Source of the DNA: Lineus longissimus
Taxonomy: Eukaryota > Nemertea > Pilidiophora > Heteronemertea > Lineidae
Direction of reading: 5' to 3'
Length of the DNA stretch: 64,000 nt
NCBI RefSeq assembly: GCF_910592395.1
Contig: NC_088324.1
Location: 2,234,001-2,298,000, forward strand
The notes under the pieces are model-generated. The model worked only from the letters and a program-made list of their open reading frames with translations. It did no database searches and had not been told where the DNA came from. The position numbers were made by a program, and so were the translations under genes. Position 1 is the first letter of the stretch. Each line of letters opens with the position of its first letter. Below are positions 1 to 12,957 of this stretch, piece by piece.

Positions 1-2200
1 TAGTGCCCAGGACTGTCACAGCGTCCATCCCCAGAGAGAACAACCCTAGGCTCTCTACTTAGCCCATCAAGTACCACAGTTTGGCATGAAATTCCTTATA
101 GGTGAGGTACAGCTGAAAGGCTTATTTGAGAGGCTGTTGGGAAAGGTGGCCTATCAAATTTGATTGTCCAAGTCGATCTTGATATTTCTATCTAACCTGA
201 AAACAAATTGCCTTATTATCTTCATACTTAGGTGTACTGTTGTCAGTAGAGGAATTAGTTTGGGCATGCACCCTAAAAACATCTGGCAATCAGTTGTAAA
301 GGTTCAACAGTTATATAGCAGTTAAATATTATTTAGCAGTTGTCAAATCTGCAGTCCATTGTGAATTCACCGCATTTGCAGATTGTCATCAATGTGAAAA
401 AAGGACACTTTTATTCATGAGTTGAGTTCAGCCACAAGTTCCGAAAAAGTTGAACCAAACCTGAAGAAAAGTAGTGGAAGAGCGGTTGAGACCAAGAGGT
501 TCAGATGCACTCCGAGATCGAGAACGAGGTGATTCCCTTTTTGCATGCTACGTCATCAGTTCGCGAGGGCTTCCCCCAAGGCGGCAGGCGAACTCAATCG
601 AGAAAACGTCTTGGACCCTCTGAAGTCGTAAGTGAATTCCGTGGGGGTTTAATTCTTTTTTAGATAATATTTTTCACAATTATACCGAAACACATCCCTT
701 TCAAATATAACAGCCTTTGTTAGACACTGTTTGACTGGTGGAATAAAAGCGAAATGACAGAACGAATCGACACTTTCAAACAGTGCACTTTTTGCTCTAT
801 TCATATTGACTCAATGCATGTATATGTAGCCTTTGCTATGTACATCATGTACATACTGTCGGCCGTGATGCTGTGCAAATTGGTGGTTTGATATGATACA
901 CTAATTGATAGCTTTCGCTATTATATTAGTCTTGGTCCATACTCAGGTGGGTTGTTTTTCATAGACCCTGGCCTCGCCAAAGACTGACAAAGTCTGCCAA
1001 GAGACTGATGCTCACACCGATGGCGAGAGTCACTCAAGTCAAACACTGAAACGGTACTAGGCCTACCATGACTACACAACTAGACTGTTGAGACGAAGAC
1101 ATCCGCGGAGGAGCGATTCCCGGCACGGCCGGAAGAAGTCGGTTAAGCAAGGTTGAGTAGGAAAATAAAAATCTGGACTAGATAGTTTGATTGGATTTCT
1201 GCTATCGATATTCTGTATCGATATTCGAAAATTAGAACATTTCGAGGATATGGAAGAGTAGTTTAAGAACCGATCTCGCTCGGACTCTCGCTTAATTGCG
1301 CTTTTATTTGTGACAATCAGCCCATTTTTTGTCGGATTCGCAGAATTTTACCGCGTTCATGATTGACTGGCAGCATCCCTCGCTTCGTTTGCTTACCGTA
1401 TTTTCAGTGATACCGTTTTCGTGTTGTTCGAGAATAACTGTCGTAACGTGTTGTTTTTGTAAATAACTCGCGACGCACAAGTTGGATCGTTCGACGAATC
1501 GTAATCATAGATATGTCGTTCATTGATTTATTGAAGAACCCAAACCCCGGGGTTATGTGATTTAGCGTGCGCGCGCATAGTTCGTTGTATATAAATTTCA
1601 TCGCCTATTCCACAAATTGGAGTAATGTTTGGAGCCCAGGAGTGATCATGGGAAGTGATTTCGTGAATTCGAAAGACGTTGTTATAAAGGTTATTACAAA
1701 GGCCAGATTTGAAATGCCTTGGTCTTACGGTTTAATACAAAACGTGTGCCTTTGTTGACGGATGGAAGAAGGGACACTATTCCGAATAATTATTTTACCA
1801 GCTCAGATGCCTTTTGTCAGCTGAGCTAAAGAATTGTTTCTGGAGACCTCACCGTTACCACTGATCGCAGAGCATTTCAACTTTCAGGGATGATAGGAGA
1901 TATACTGGAGCTTTGCATGTAAGGTTTGATTTTTTCAGTTAATGTAACTAATCTGATGAGAAAACACTACAGGGAAGCTTCTGAGTTTGTCCTGTGAACT
2001 CCGGACACCTCTACTGGCTCTAATCTGTCATTTAAACTGGGACAGAGAATTGATAAAGATGCTATCTACAATAAAAACGGGTACAAAATGATGAGAGAAG
2101 AAATGGCAAAGGGCCATTGTGCTCACCGTAATGATATTTGGTGGTTAGGAATTCATCCTGGTTAAGAAACATGATACATTACATGGCTAGTATATAGGTC
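1..2200. other. No recognisable gene
   Basis: I see no convincing coding exon, RNA gene or bounded mobile element here. The open frames are short and lack family motifs. The composition is ordinary for the window. Confidence 0.5.
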
Positions 2201-2220
2201 AAACCAAAGTCGGTATGCCA

Positions 2221-3490
2221 TGTGATGTACTGTTGCTGGGAGACTACCATACAAATATTATCGATAATAAGTCACTAAAAGCAAGATATTGCACTTTTCC
2301 CTTTTTTAGTTTTGGCCTCCTGGTGGCCAGGTCGAGAATCAGATCGGATCAAATTTCGGTATCCGAGGTTACATGACGTAGGGAGTCATGTGTACCAAAT
2401 TTCAAGTTCATAGCTTTTACGGTTAAGAAAAGTGTCCTAGTTACACTGAAACGGCCAATTTACGCCATTTGACCTAGACCTGGAAAATTTGGAAAAATCA
2501 AAAAACCGTATGAATAATATGTGATGTATCCTTGCTAGGAGAACCTACCATCAAAATTGTATCAAAAACGAGTCACTCATAAGAGAGATATCACACTTTT
2601 TAGGTTTCCACTTCTTGCCCCTGGTGGCCAAGTCAAGAATCAGATTGGACCGAAATTCATTGTCAGAGGTTACATGACATAGGGAGACATGTCTACCAAA
2701 TTTCAAGTTCATAGCTTTAGCGGTTAAGAAATGTGCCATAGTTACACCCAAACGGCCAATTTACACCATTTGACCTCTGTGACCGTGAAAATTAGATCAA
2801 ATCAAAACCCCGTAGGATATGTGATGTATCCTTGCTAGGAGTACCTACCATAAAAAATCAATCGAAAACAAGTTACTAATTAGCAAGATATTGCACTTTT
2901 TCCCTTTTTTAGTTTTGGCCCCCTGGTAGCCAAGTCAAGAATCAGATCAGACTGAAATTCGGTATCTGCGGTAACATGACAAAGAGGGTCATGTGCACCA
3001 AATTTCAAGTTCATAGCTTTAGCAGTTAAGAAACGTGCCACTGTTTTTGAAATAGGATACGACGACGAAAGACGACGGACACTGCGGTATTGTAATCGTA
3101 TAGACTCACCTCACTCAAACGGCCAAATTACACCATTTGACGCTGTGACCTTGGAAACTAGATCAAATCAAAAACCTGTACGATATGTGATGTATCCTTG
3201 CTAGGAGTACCTACCATAAATATTTTATCGAAAACGGGTGACTCAAAAGACTAAGAGAGATCACACTTTTAAAGTTTCCACTTCTGGCCCCCTGGTGGCC
3301 AAGTTAACAATCAGATCAGACTGAAATTCATTGTCAGAGATCATCTGAACTGAGGGGTCCAGTGTTCAAAGTTTAGTTCATAGCCGTAGCAGTTAAGAAA
3401 CGTGCACTATTTTTGAAATAGGATACGACAGACGACGGACACTGCGGTATTGTATAGACTCACCTAGACGGTGAGCCAAAAAAAGTTTGG
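2221..3490. repeat. Four tandem ~300 bp repeat units
   Basis: Four diverged direct units begin near 2221, 2521, 2821 and 3187, each opening with GTGATGTA followed by a TGCTaGGAG block. Each carries the phrase CCTGGTGGCCA(A/G)GT and ends in a TTCATAGC...GTTAAGAAA block. The third and fourth units end in a GACGACGGACACTGCGGTATTGTA stretch leading to AGACTCACCT, the right end of a dispersed family. A relative with AGCTCACCT ends sits at 16042. Units differ by substitutions and indels, so the array is old. No protein is encoded. Confidence 0.85.
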
Positions 3491-5936
3491 CTGATGGTCT
3501 AATTTGCTAGCTGAAATATGATTTACATTCAAGATTTGAGAAATGCATTTCATGTCAAATATACTCACAGCTGAAAGAAAACATTCAAAATGAGGCCATT
3601 AACACCCATGTTTTTTTCACTGACCCCCGGAGTTCTGTGCTCAGTTTGACCAGATTTGTTTTTGTATTTCGTTCTTTTGTAAATTTTGTGAGCCAGATTA
3701 GCAAATATCATACATCTATTTATCAACACAGATATTAAAATGCCTACCCCCAACCCCGGTCCGCAGCAGCCTAGACTCATATTTTGATGTTAATACAGTT
3801 GATTAATTTCCTTTTAAAAACTTTTGTCAGGGCAGATCAGGGTAGGATGGCCTCATTTTGGCACTACATGCATGACACAATGTGATTCTTTATCTAAACC
3901 TGGTGGTATTGATCAGGTCCAAACAGAAATCCCCAGATGACATCACTTGAAGAGAGACAAGGCTTTTTCAAGATTTTGAAGTGTTTCCACAATTTTCATA
4001 AGCATGAGTATCACAATTTACATTAAGACCTGCTACTATCAGAGCCACCATATTGGTCTAAAAAATAAACTGATAATTCCTAATGTCACCTAAACATACA
4101 CTGTGTGAACCCAATAGCATTCTCTACCGGTCAACTTTTGTTGCAGTGTAAAATCTGACTTCAGACTGACATCAACAAAAACCCCTTGTGGAGAATGGAA
4201 AAGGAAAAAAAGACGAACCGAACACCAAAGAGATTCTGATTCCACTCTGCTTCCAGCAATTTCCTGACGAGTCTTCAATGCATTTCCAAGGAATTTCCAA
4301 TGCGTTTTTGAAGAGTTTCCAACGAGCATGTATGCCATTCTTGACAGGATTCATTCAGAGTTCTTGGCCAAGTATGATACAAAGTTCCATTGATTTGTAC
4401 AACATGTACGTGACAGTGATGTTGAGGGCAGCATTTCCCACACTGTTCAGCTTGATTTCCTGGTACCAAAAATTGATAAGTGAGCTAGCTTTATCTTCGA
4501 TGGTACTGAACTGCCGGCGATTTGTTCAATTCACGCGCAATGACGTCATCAGGATTGCTATCTCATCAAACCCATCAATCAAGCATAAAATAATAAGGTC
4601 CTGAAATAGAGAAACACTACAATCAGGACAGGACAAAGTAAGAGCGCCAGGTGACATTCCTTTTTCTCCATTGCCACTAATAATAGGCCCATCGCCACAA
4701 TAAAAAGGGGTCTGTCCAAGACGAGCACTAAACAATATGTAGTTCAACCAAATCAAATCGTAATTTCTATGGCGGAACTTACCAGGCAAAAGAGTCCTGT
4801 TCAGGTGTACTCTCCCATCTTTACTTTTCTGTATTTATGGTCAAAGTAAACAATGGTTCCATGCAGAGCCATTTTTTAATGTTAGTAACCTTCAGGGCTC
4901 CAGTCTTGCTATTTAGTTGCGAGGCGTGTACATTTATGCAAACTTTGTAGTCAACTTCTCAAGTCAAATCACATGCTCAATCATCATAATGACCAAGCAG
5001 TCAGGTCAGCAGCAGATCTTGCACGAATTGATTCAACGAAAAGTCACTGCTAGAGAACTGCGACACGGATCTTTGATTTTTCCTAATAATCAAATGTTAT
5101 GTATTCTCATATTTTAGACGCCTTGACCTGACAAAGCAAAGAAGAAGAATAATTCCACATTTCCCAAGCATTTTGGTGCAAAACAGTGCACCATTTATGA
5201 GCCCCATACAGACGATAATGACTGACCACCTTTAAAATGACCACAATCCTTAGTTATCTGGGCTGAGTTGTTCAGAACAATGTTAGCTTAATGGAAGATT
5301 TAAGTCTCAACATGAAAATTCGAATGGGTTTAAAACAGAAAGAGATTAACGTCCTTGAGGATACTTAACGTAACAATTAGGGATGACGTAACTTTTGTGC
5401 TTTTGAACAACCAGGCCGTGAAGCCATCAATCTTATTGCATCCTCAGATTCAGGGCCTTTCACTCATACTCACCAGTAACACGAATGAGGGAGGACACAA
5501 GTTTGTGAGGATGATCTTTCAAGTGCTTGAAAAGAAATCCACAATGAAGGCCTTGGTATTCAACAGCAATCCCCATGATGCACGCGATCACTCCGAGTAC
5601 ATATCTAGTATGTTTTCAGTCTGGTAGACTCCTGAAATTAGTTTTAGAACCAATGAATGGTAAACCACCAAAGTGGCGTCCCCAGGAATGAGGCAGCATA
5701 TATATCAGAGACCACTGGATGACATGAACCTCATCCTTTAGTAGACGATGGCTTCAACTCTTAAATGCAAGTGGGGATGTCACTTGGTACTTGGGTATGT
5801 CACTTTAATTCGATGATAACCACATCCAAGCATGTAAACATACCAGTGAAGCAAACTTTGTAGGAGCATCATCGGGTGCATCATGATCATCAAAAATTAT
5901 TGGCAACTCCCATGAATCAGCAAAATTTGAACCAAA
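3491..5936. other. No recognisable gene
   Basis: Several short overlapping open frames on both strands (longest 138 codons at 4188-4604) have no domain, no conserved motif and no supporting splice context. I treat them as chance. Confidence 0.45.
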
Positions 5937-7104
5937 CACAACGTAGTGAGTGTAATGGTTACGTACATGTATAAAGTGTAAACAATATTCATATATCCAT
6001 CATGTCCATCGAATCTGAAAAAATTTGTGCAGACCCATGACAATTCTGGTTCCGGTACAGTTTGTCGCATTCCATATGGGCCGCGCTTGCCGATCCTGCT
6101 TTCACGACGCGCCGCAACCACAGTTACCATGATTCCCATTGTTTCCTTCCTCGTGACGCAATTATTTCATGACGTCATGAGCCATTGACCATTCACGCAA
6201 GTAAATTTATTCACACCGGCGCCACTGTCCTGAAGTGCGGGTGTGGGACATCATGTATCTAAAAATCGTCTGCTAGAACATACAGGACAACAACGTCGGC
6301 GGAGACAGTTGTGACATTACATTGCAGACGAAGTAAACGTCCTCTTCTTCTCGATTTACGTACTTTACTTCAAAAAAGTCAGTTTTAACACTTCTGCACA
6401 AATAGTGTCATAATGTTCCATTTGGATAGAGATTTGACGGACTGATTTGGAAATTCATTCCAACCATGCAACTGTTTCAGAAATGAGAAAAAGCTCCTGG
6501 GTGTCATGACATGCATGGTGTGTCTTGCCTCTGCATTTTTGTACTCAGGCATGTCAGAGGGTTTTCAATTTTCATATCATTGAAGAAAAATAATTCATTC
6601 CAATCTACAAGTATATCAATCACATCATTTATTTTAAAATCGTCTGCTAGGACATACAGGACAACGTCGGTGGAGACAGTTGTGACATTTCAATTTTCAT
6701 TGCATAGAGATTTGACGGACTGATTTGGAAATTCATTCCAACCATGCAACTGTTTCAGAAATGAGAAAAAGCTCATGGGTGTCATGACATGCATTCAATT
6801 ATTATTTCACCACAAAGAGCTGCTTCTTCCAGCAGATATGAGACAGCTGCCGGGGCGGGGACTATTTCTTTATGGGGCCTTATTGTTCAGCGTCTCCAAG
6901 GAATTCTATTTTTAGAGTCCAATGGGGGGGGGCCTTCCCCCCAATGTACTGACTAAAACCTGTCACTTTCAGAGAACGGGGGAGGGGGTTTGGGGGACTC
7001 ATCCCCCAATGTTCTGGCTATATATGTCAGAAGGACGGGGGTTTGGGGGGCTCCCCCATGTCAAACAGTTGTGTGAGTTCACTAGAGATTGCTCTTTACA
7101 TATT
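5937..7104 (-). mobile_element. Repeat element BE, left inverted copy
   Basis: This ~1.17 kb segment is the reverse complement, block by block, of 7736-9547 once a 708 bp insertion is removed from the latter. The shared blocks are 5937-6275 with 9200-9547, about 6285-6400 with 8370-8490, and 6797-7104 with 7736-8075. The inner end reads ...TTTACATATT and the outer end CACAACGTAGTGAG. A local direct duplication of ~90 bp (6424-6514 and 6706-6796) lies inside. Poly-G tracts flank the 6922-7050 block. No transposase motif is visible, so it is a non-autonomous or decayed element. Confidence 0.75.
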
Positions 7105-7735
7105 ACGAAGTAAGTACCGGTACTGTAGTGTAAGTTAGTTGTCTATGAAAGTCGTGCATAGGCCTAGGGAAGAGTCATTATGCACAGCTGATACCTAGGC
7201 TACCATGGATACATTTACAATACATAAGAGATCGAATGGACAGTGGTAGGCCTAGTAGTTTCAAGTATGGACGGGGTGATGGATGGCATTGTGTCACCGG
7301 CCCTGTCGGCTAGGCCTACACTACAGTCAGTGTACAGTACACGCAACAACGCGCGTTGTAATTACTGAACCACCGATATCTTGGAATTAATACATCAAAT
7401 ACCTACCTTATTTTAAAAAAAGGTTGCTTAATACCCTGTTTAACTAATTAGACTTACCTCTGGATCACAAATATGTTGTTTTTGACAAGAAAACGGCCCT
7501 GAAATGGACGAATCTTTGGGGAAATTTGGAGACTCGAAAATGTTGTTGCAGTCGTTAGGTGCAATTCCAGTCTAACCGGGACGCCCCATGGCTCATTATC
7601 GGCAGGGTAAGGTCTCGTTAGGGAGTTTTTCCCAAATGTACGCGATGATGACGTGCCCCATTAACAGGACGTAACATCTATTTTAAAATGCGTTTCCAAA
7701 GTGAATACATAAGGACAACCCATTTGTGTCGTATA

Positions 7736-9547
7736 ATATGTAAAGAGCAAGCTCTAGTGAACTCACACAACTGTTTGACATGGGGGAGCCCCCCCAAACC
7801 CACGTCCTTCTGACATATTTAGCCAGTACATTGCATTGGGGGATGAGTCCCCCAAACCCCCTCCCCCGTCCTCTGAAAGTGACAGGTTTTAGTCAGTACA
7901 TTGGGGGGAAGGCCCCCCAACCCCCCCCCCCTCATTGGACTCTAAATATAGAATTTCTTGGAGACGCTGAACAATAAGGCCCCATAAAGAAATAGTCCCC
8001 GCCCCGGTAGCTGTCTCATATCCGCGGACAGAAGCAGCTCTTTGTGGTGAAATAATAATTGAATTTTCCACCTGCTAGCCTAGATATTTGTGTATGTTCA
8101 CCAGCTAGTTAATAACGAATTTTTGTAGCTGATATATTCTTAATTGTTTTAACGCGTTTTTTTGGATTCGTTTGGCGCCAAAATCAAGAATGGCAAATTT
8201 ACGATCTTGACACTAGAGGCGCTGATGTCGTTCCGGAACGGTAGATGCTAAATCGGATAGCCAGGCGGGAAAACCTGCACTCTGACCACGTGACCTACAT
8301 CATTACTTCACAGTTCCGGCACTGGGTCGAGTTTGGCAGTTACTAGAAATCACTTGATTGGATCTGGATTTAGTAGTGTTAAAACTGACTTTTTTGAAGT
8401 AAAGTACGTAAATCGAGAAGAACATGACGTTTGCGTTGTCTGCAATGAAATGTTACAACTGTCTCCGTCGACGTTGTCCTGTTTGTCCTAGGTCTCGTTA
8501 GGGAGTTTTTCCCAAATGTACGCGATGATGACGTGCCCCATTAACAGGACGTAACATCTATTTTAAAATGCGTTTCCAAAGTGAATGCATGAGGACAACC
8601 CATTTGTGTCGTATATCACTGGAAACGCCCGATTCCCCTGATTCTGCAGGATGTTAAATCGGGCATTTTATTTCTTTATATAAATCATAAGCGTCGCATT
8701 TGCTCCAAGCTCTGTTCACCATCCCAAATGGCAATATTGCCAATTGGGCCGGACAATCACGAAAACCCCCAAATATTATACATTTCTTCCTGAATAATTC
8801 TTACAGTGACCATTCTCCCATGAAAGACAGTTGCTTACGCTACACAAAAATCAAAAAAATCGAGGGTCAACCATTGAACTTTTGGATATGTTGAATTTTG
8901 CACAAATCAGCGAAAAACGCGCCAACTGGCACTGCACGACATTTCAACACGGGGCCGACGCACATCCCAAGTTCAGTGTACACATTCGTCGGCAACAACA
9001 GTATAAATGCGTAGTTTCTTGTTAGTCGCCTATTGAGTAGCGCTCTAGGTTTCAGAAACTCCATAAAAACATGTATTTGCCAAAACAACTGCTGAATCAA
9101 CGCTGACATACTGTAAGGACCGAGAAATCAATGATTTTAGGATCTACGGTTAGGGCTTGGCCGCGCATGAATAAAAAAAACAACTCCCTAATGAGACCCT
9201 AGCAGACGATTTTTAAATACATGATGTCCCACACCCGCACTTCAGTGGCGCCGGTGTGAATAAATCTACTTGTGTGAATGGTCAATGGCTCATGACGTCA
9301 TGAAATAATTGCGTTACGAGGAAGGAAACAATGGGAATCACGTCCGACGTGGTAACTGTGGGTGCGGTGCGTCGTGAATGCAGGATCGGCCAACGCGCGG
9401 CCCGTATGGAATGCGACAAACTGTACCGGAACCAGAATTGTCAGGGGTCTGCACAATTTTTTTCAGATTCGATGGACATGATGGATATATGAATTTTGTT
9501 TACACTATATACATACGTAACCATTACACTCACTACGTTGTGTGAGT
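7736..9547 (+). mobile_element. Repeat element BE, right copy inside X
   Basis: This copy of element BE begins at ATATGTAAAGAGC and ends at CGTTGTGTGAGT. It splits element X exactly within GTCGTATATCACT, a site read uninterrupted at 8609-8620. The junctions share a 2-bp TA, suggesting a TA target duplication. It is inverted relative to 5937-7104 and is itself interrupted by a second X element at 8491-9198. Confidence 0.75.
8491..9198 (+). mobile_element. TIR element X, intact 708 bp copy
   Basis: TIR GGTCTCGTTAGGGAGTT at 8491 pairs with AACTCCCTAATGAGACC ending at 9198. The target duplication is CTA (8488-8490 and 9199-9201). The empty target survives in the inverted BE copy near 6268-6279 (CGTCTGCTAG), so the insertion boundaries are certain. 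The body is ~90% or more like the split copy at 7611-7735 plus 9548-10135. Non-autonomous. Confidence 0.88.
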
Positions 9548-10476
9548 TATCACTGGAAACGCCCGATTCCCCTGATTCTGCAGGATGTTAAATCGGGCAT
9601 TTTATTTCTTTAAATAAATTATAAGCGTCGCATTTGCTCCTAGCTTTGTTCACCATCCCAAATGGCAATATTGCCAATTGGGCCGGACAATCACGAAAAC
9701 CCCCAAATATTATACATTTCTTCCTGAATAATTCTTACAGTGACCATTCTCCCATGAAAGACAGTTGCTTACGCTACACAAAAATCAAAAAAAATTCGAG
9801 GGTCAACCATTGAACTTTTGAGATATGTTGAATTTTCCACAAATCAGCGAAAAACGCACCAACTGGCACTGGACGGCATTTTAACACGGGGCCGACGCAC
9901 ATCCCAAGTTCAGTGTACACATACGTCGGCAACAACAGTATAAATGCGTAGTTTCTTGTTAGCCGCCTATTGAGTAGCGCTCTAGGTTTCAGAAACTCCA
10001 AAAAAACATGTCTTTGCCAAAACAACTGCTGAATCAACACTGACATACTGTGAGGACCGAGAAATCAATGATTTTATGAACTACTGTGAGGGGGGGGCCG
10101 CGCATGAATAAAAAAAACAACTCCCTAATGAGACCTAAAGACAAGGCATTTCTGATTAGTGAATGATGTGACATGTCAGTGGAGGAGGATCGAGGAAGGT
10201 AATTCTCGGTAATTCTTGTCCCGGGATATACCGGGCTGCAACTCAATATGTTGCTTGTCCAATCCTAACCACATCGGCACGAGTCTCATATTCTTCACCC
10301 AAAAGTCTGCATCCCTGGCCCGAGACTCCCTGGGCGCAGCCGATCGCGTCAATAAGTCTTATTTATCACGGCGGATAACCGTAGCGGTTTAGCGACCAAA
10401 TGTACGGCTCAATAAACTGCCGCATAAGCACTCTAGCAGACGAGGTGAGATGAAAATCAGTATATGAAATAAAAAA

Positions 10477-10613
10477 TAATATGTAAAGTGCAAGCTCTAG
10501 TGAACTCACACAGCTGTTTTACATGGGGAAGCCCCCCCCCCAAATCCCCGTCCTTCTGACGTGTTTAAGCCAGTGCAAACGTGTTTAAGCCATTGGGGAA
10601 GTCCCCTAAAGTC
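10477..10613 (+). repeat. Fragment of element BE end
   Basis: The sequence repeats the BE inner end (ATGTAAAGTGCAAGCTCTAG onwards, then the C-rich block near 10528), matching 7736-7850. It is a truncated third copy. Confidence 0.65.
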
Positions 10614-11261
10614 TCATTCTTCTTACATGTTTTAGCAAGAGAAAAGTGAGAAACGCTAATCTCAACCATCATTACCCTTCCTTTTCATGCTATTGCTAAT
10701 ACCAACCATGACTCTTCCTCCTCATATGCTATAGCTAACACAACCATGACTTTCGATTTTGATGCTGGTGCTAACTCCAACCACTAACCATCCTTTTCAT
10801 CGAAAATGAATGAGGTGGTTATACTTACACCCTGTAGTACACAATGAAACCGAACATTCACCCACACCAAACAATCAATTTCAGAATAAATATAATGATT
10901 TTAGTGCACTGAGGGTAGTTTACAGATGAACTGACAAATGCAGAAAGTTATCCACTCGCTGGTCAATGTTATTTTCATCTTTGTGCGGAGAGAAATTGCA
11001 TGTTTGTTAATAAAAACAATTAACGGCTTCAAAAGACAAGCCTCCCGGCAAGTGTGGAAATGAACTAGTTGTTATTTTTGGTTTTTCGGACCAGATGGAA
11101 TTTGTAAAAAACATGAAATATTGTCACTAAAAGAGATTATCATTTCAATAATTTGACTTTTAATTTTCTATTAGTATCAATCTAAAAATAAAACAAATGT
11201 AAAGTTCGGGGCAAAAATACCAACATTGACCTTTTCCGTCAGGCCAGAGACCTCTATTAGC
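10614..11261. other. No recognisable gene
   Basis: AT-rich sequence with short pyrimidine-rich direct motifs (CTAACACAACCATGAC and relatives, 10660-10790). Nothing coding is seen. Confidence 0.45.
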
Positions 11262-11660
11262 CAGCGTGTACATTCTGTGTACATTTTAATGAACATAGGT
11301 TGGTGAAAAAAGTACACCAAGGGTGGTTTAATTCCCACTAAATTTTATATGTGTTTTGAAGAGGTTTTTATCAAAATAATAGTAAAAATTCAAAACATTC
11401 CAATACCGATTGCCTGAGAAAAATTTATTTGTGTACAGGATTGCCATCAAATCGTCATTCGCGGACTGACATGGGCCTATTAGAATAAAAGTTCTAAACT
11501 GGCCAGTGACACAATATTTCCTTAAATATGTTATCAAAAAGTATATCCCTGTTATGGCCTGGCTCTGTAGATTAAGAATTCATCAAAGATTGAAGAATAA
11601 ATCCACTTTCACCCATCACAGTCATGTATTTACCACAGCTTCACAGTTCAGTACGGAAGT
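11262..11660 (+). repeat. Dispersed ~400 bp repeat, copy 1
   Basis: This matches 35397-35770 in the same orientation at roughly three quarters identity. Shared anchors are AAAAAAGTACACC, CCATCAAATCGTCA, AAGTTCTAAACT and ATGTATTTACCACA. Neither copy has an open reading frame that is kept, so the family looks non-coding and old. Confidence 0.75.
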
Positions 11661-11719
11661 GAGGTGTTATGTATCTGATAAACTAGAATGTCGACCTGCG
11701 GTTCCAAGACGCTCATAGT

Positions 11720-12338
11720 CATAACTGTTATCGAGTCAGTGGTACTGCTGTACGCCCATTTCGAAAAGTAGCTAAACAAAACTAGCGGTACAAAAGGAAT
11801 AGTCTTCTTTCGTCGACAATGTAAATATCTTCGTTCCTTGGAAAAGTTCGTTACTGTGTTATGTTACTGGGTATTTTCAAGTATGACAGACGCTAATATC
11901 GAACACACAAGTTCGAATATTGTCTTTTTATTTAGGGAGACCTGGTATTACAGACACTCATTGATGAGGATTTTTGAGCAAAAAAATATGCGACAGAAAG
12001 ATGATTTATAGCATTGTGTTTCAGCTACCCGGTACTATAAATAATATCATTGGCTTACTATTCTAACACCAGAATATCTTCTTCTAATGCAAAATGACAA
12101 TGTTTATCTGAGTTACTCGCGATGGTAGATTCGAACTACCAGTGAATCACTGCTTGGCTTTCGAAATATATGCATAGAACTGAACTGGACATATAACCAT
12201 TTTTTTGGTATTAATCCTCGTATCATCAGCAGGCGGGGATGGATCAAACGCTACTGTCGATATAACCAAGCTTTATTGTGGTTTACCCATTTTATTAACA
12301 CAATGTATATGCACTGCATAGGAAGAGTGGGCGAAATA
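11720..12338. other. No recognisable gene
   Basis: Nothing beyond short chance frames is seen. Confidence 0.45.
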
Positions 12339-12957
12339 TTATCCGAAAATTAAGTTATGACCCGGGATTGGTACATAGATGAGCTTTGGGGTGAGCTTGA
12401 ATATTACTGGGTCTGTACTAATCTTGTTCTTTGTCACTCCGTAGTAGTAGAACATGGCATAAAACCCTGATTTAACTTGAATTAACATAGACTCAGTTTC
12501 ATGAAAGTAACAGAACAATTTATCGCGTGGTGGAAGTTTCTCACTAATTTCATTAAAGAAGACTAAATGTAAAGTGTCCACACTCCCTTTGTTGAGACTA
12601 TAGTTATAAAGCCTTAAACTTGCGCCTGCCGGCTCCAACCGATCTCGGCTTGCACCGTCTGCTTGCGTATATTGATATTCCAATCTGCTCCAGATATGGT
12701 TTTGTCAGTTCACATGATGCTTTATCATGAATCAAAACAGACCCAGTATATTTCCCCTTCGTGTAATCAAGCAACTTATACTCGTTAAATCTATCTAGAT
12801 AAAAGATGTAGAATGTGTCAATGGGGCTTGACCATGACATGTGTACACGCGAATAAAACGAAGAATTGTGTAAAACTATGTGTACACCCTTGTCTGGTTT
12901 GTATTTGCATACAAGAGAAACAAAATCGACCCGCAGATGGCCCATAATCTGCTTCAA
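12339..12957 (-). CDS. Unrecognised protein, one frame break
   Basis: Two overlapping minus-strand frames, 12957-12604 and 12683-12339, together read as one ~200-residue aromatic-rich protein if a single frameshift near 12615-12640 is allowed. Composition (many Tyr, Phe, Lys, Asp and few low-complexity runs) looks coding rather than random. Recognisable stretches are RVHMSWSSPIDTFYIFYLD in the first half and FKLTPKLIYVPIPGHNLIFG at the C-terminus. I recognise no domain, signal peptide or catalytic motif. The break may be real decay or an assembly error. It could equally be a relic of a mobile element. Confidence 0.35.

Larger units (their letters stand above)
7611..10135 (+). mobile_element. 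TIR element X, outer copy split by BE
   Basis: Ends are GGTCTCGTTAGGGAGTT at 7611 and AACTCCCTAATGAGACC ending at 10135, a clear TIR. The element is flanked by TAA on both sides (7608-7610 and 10136-10138), a 3-bp target duplication as made by PIF/Harbinger-type elements. The body is interrupted: 7611-7735 and 9548-10135 are the two halves of one ~710 bp copy, matching the intact copy at 8491-9198. No coding capacity is seen. Confidence 0.82.

Noticed and set aside
4188-4604. 138-codon plus-strand ORF
   Set aside because: Overlaps two similarly long antisense frames, shows no domain or splice support, and looks like chance.
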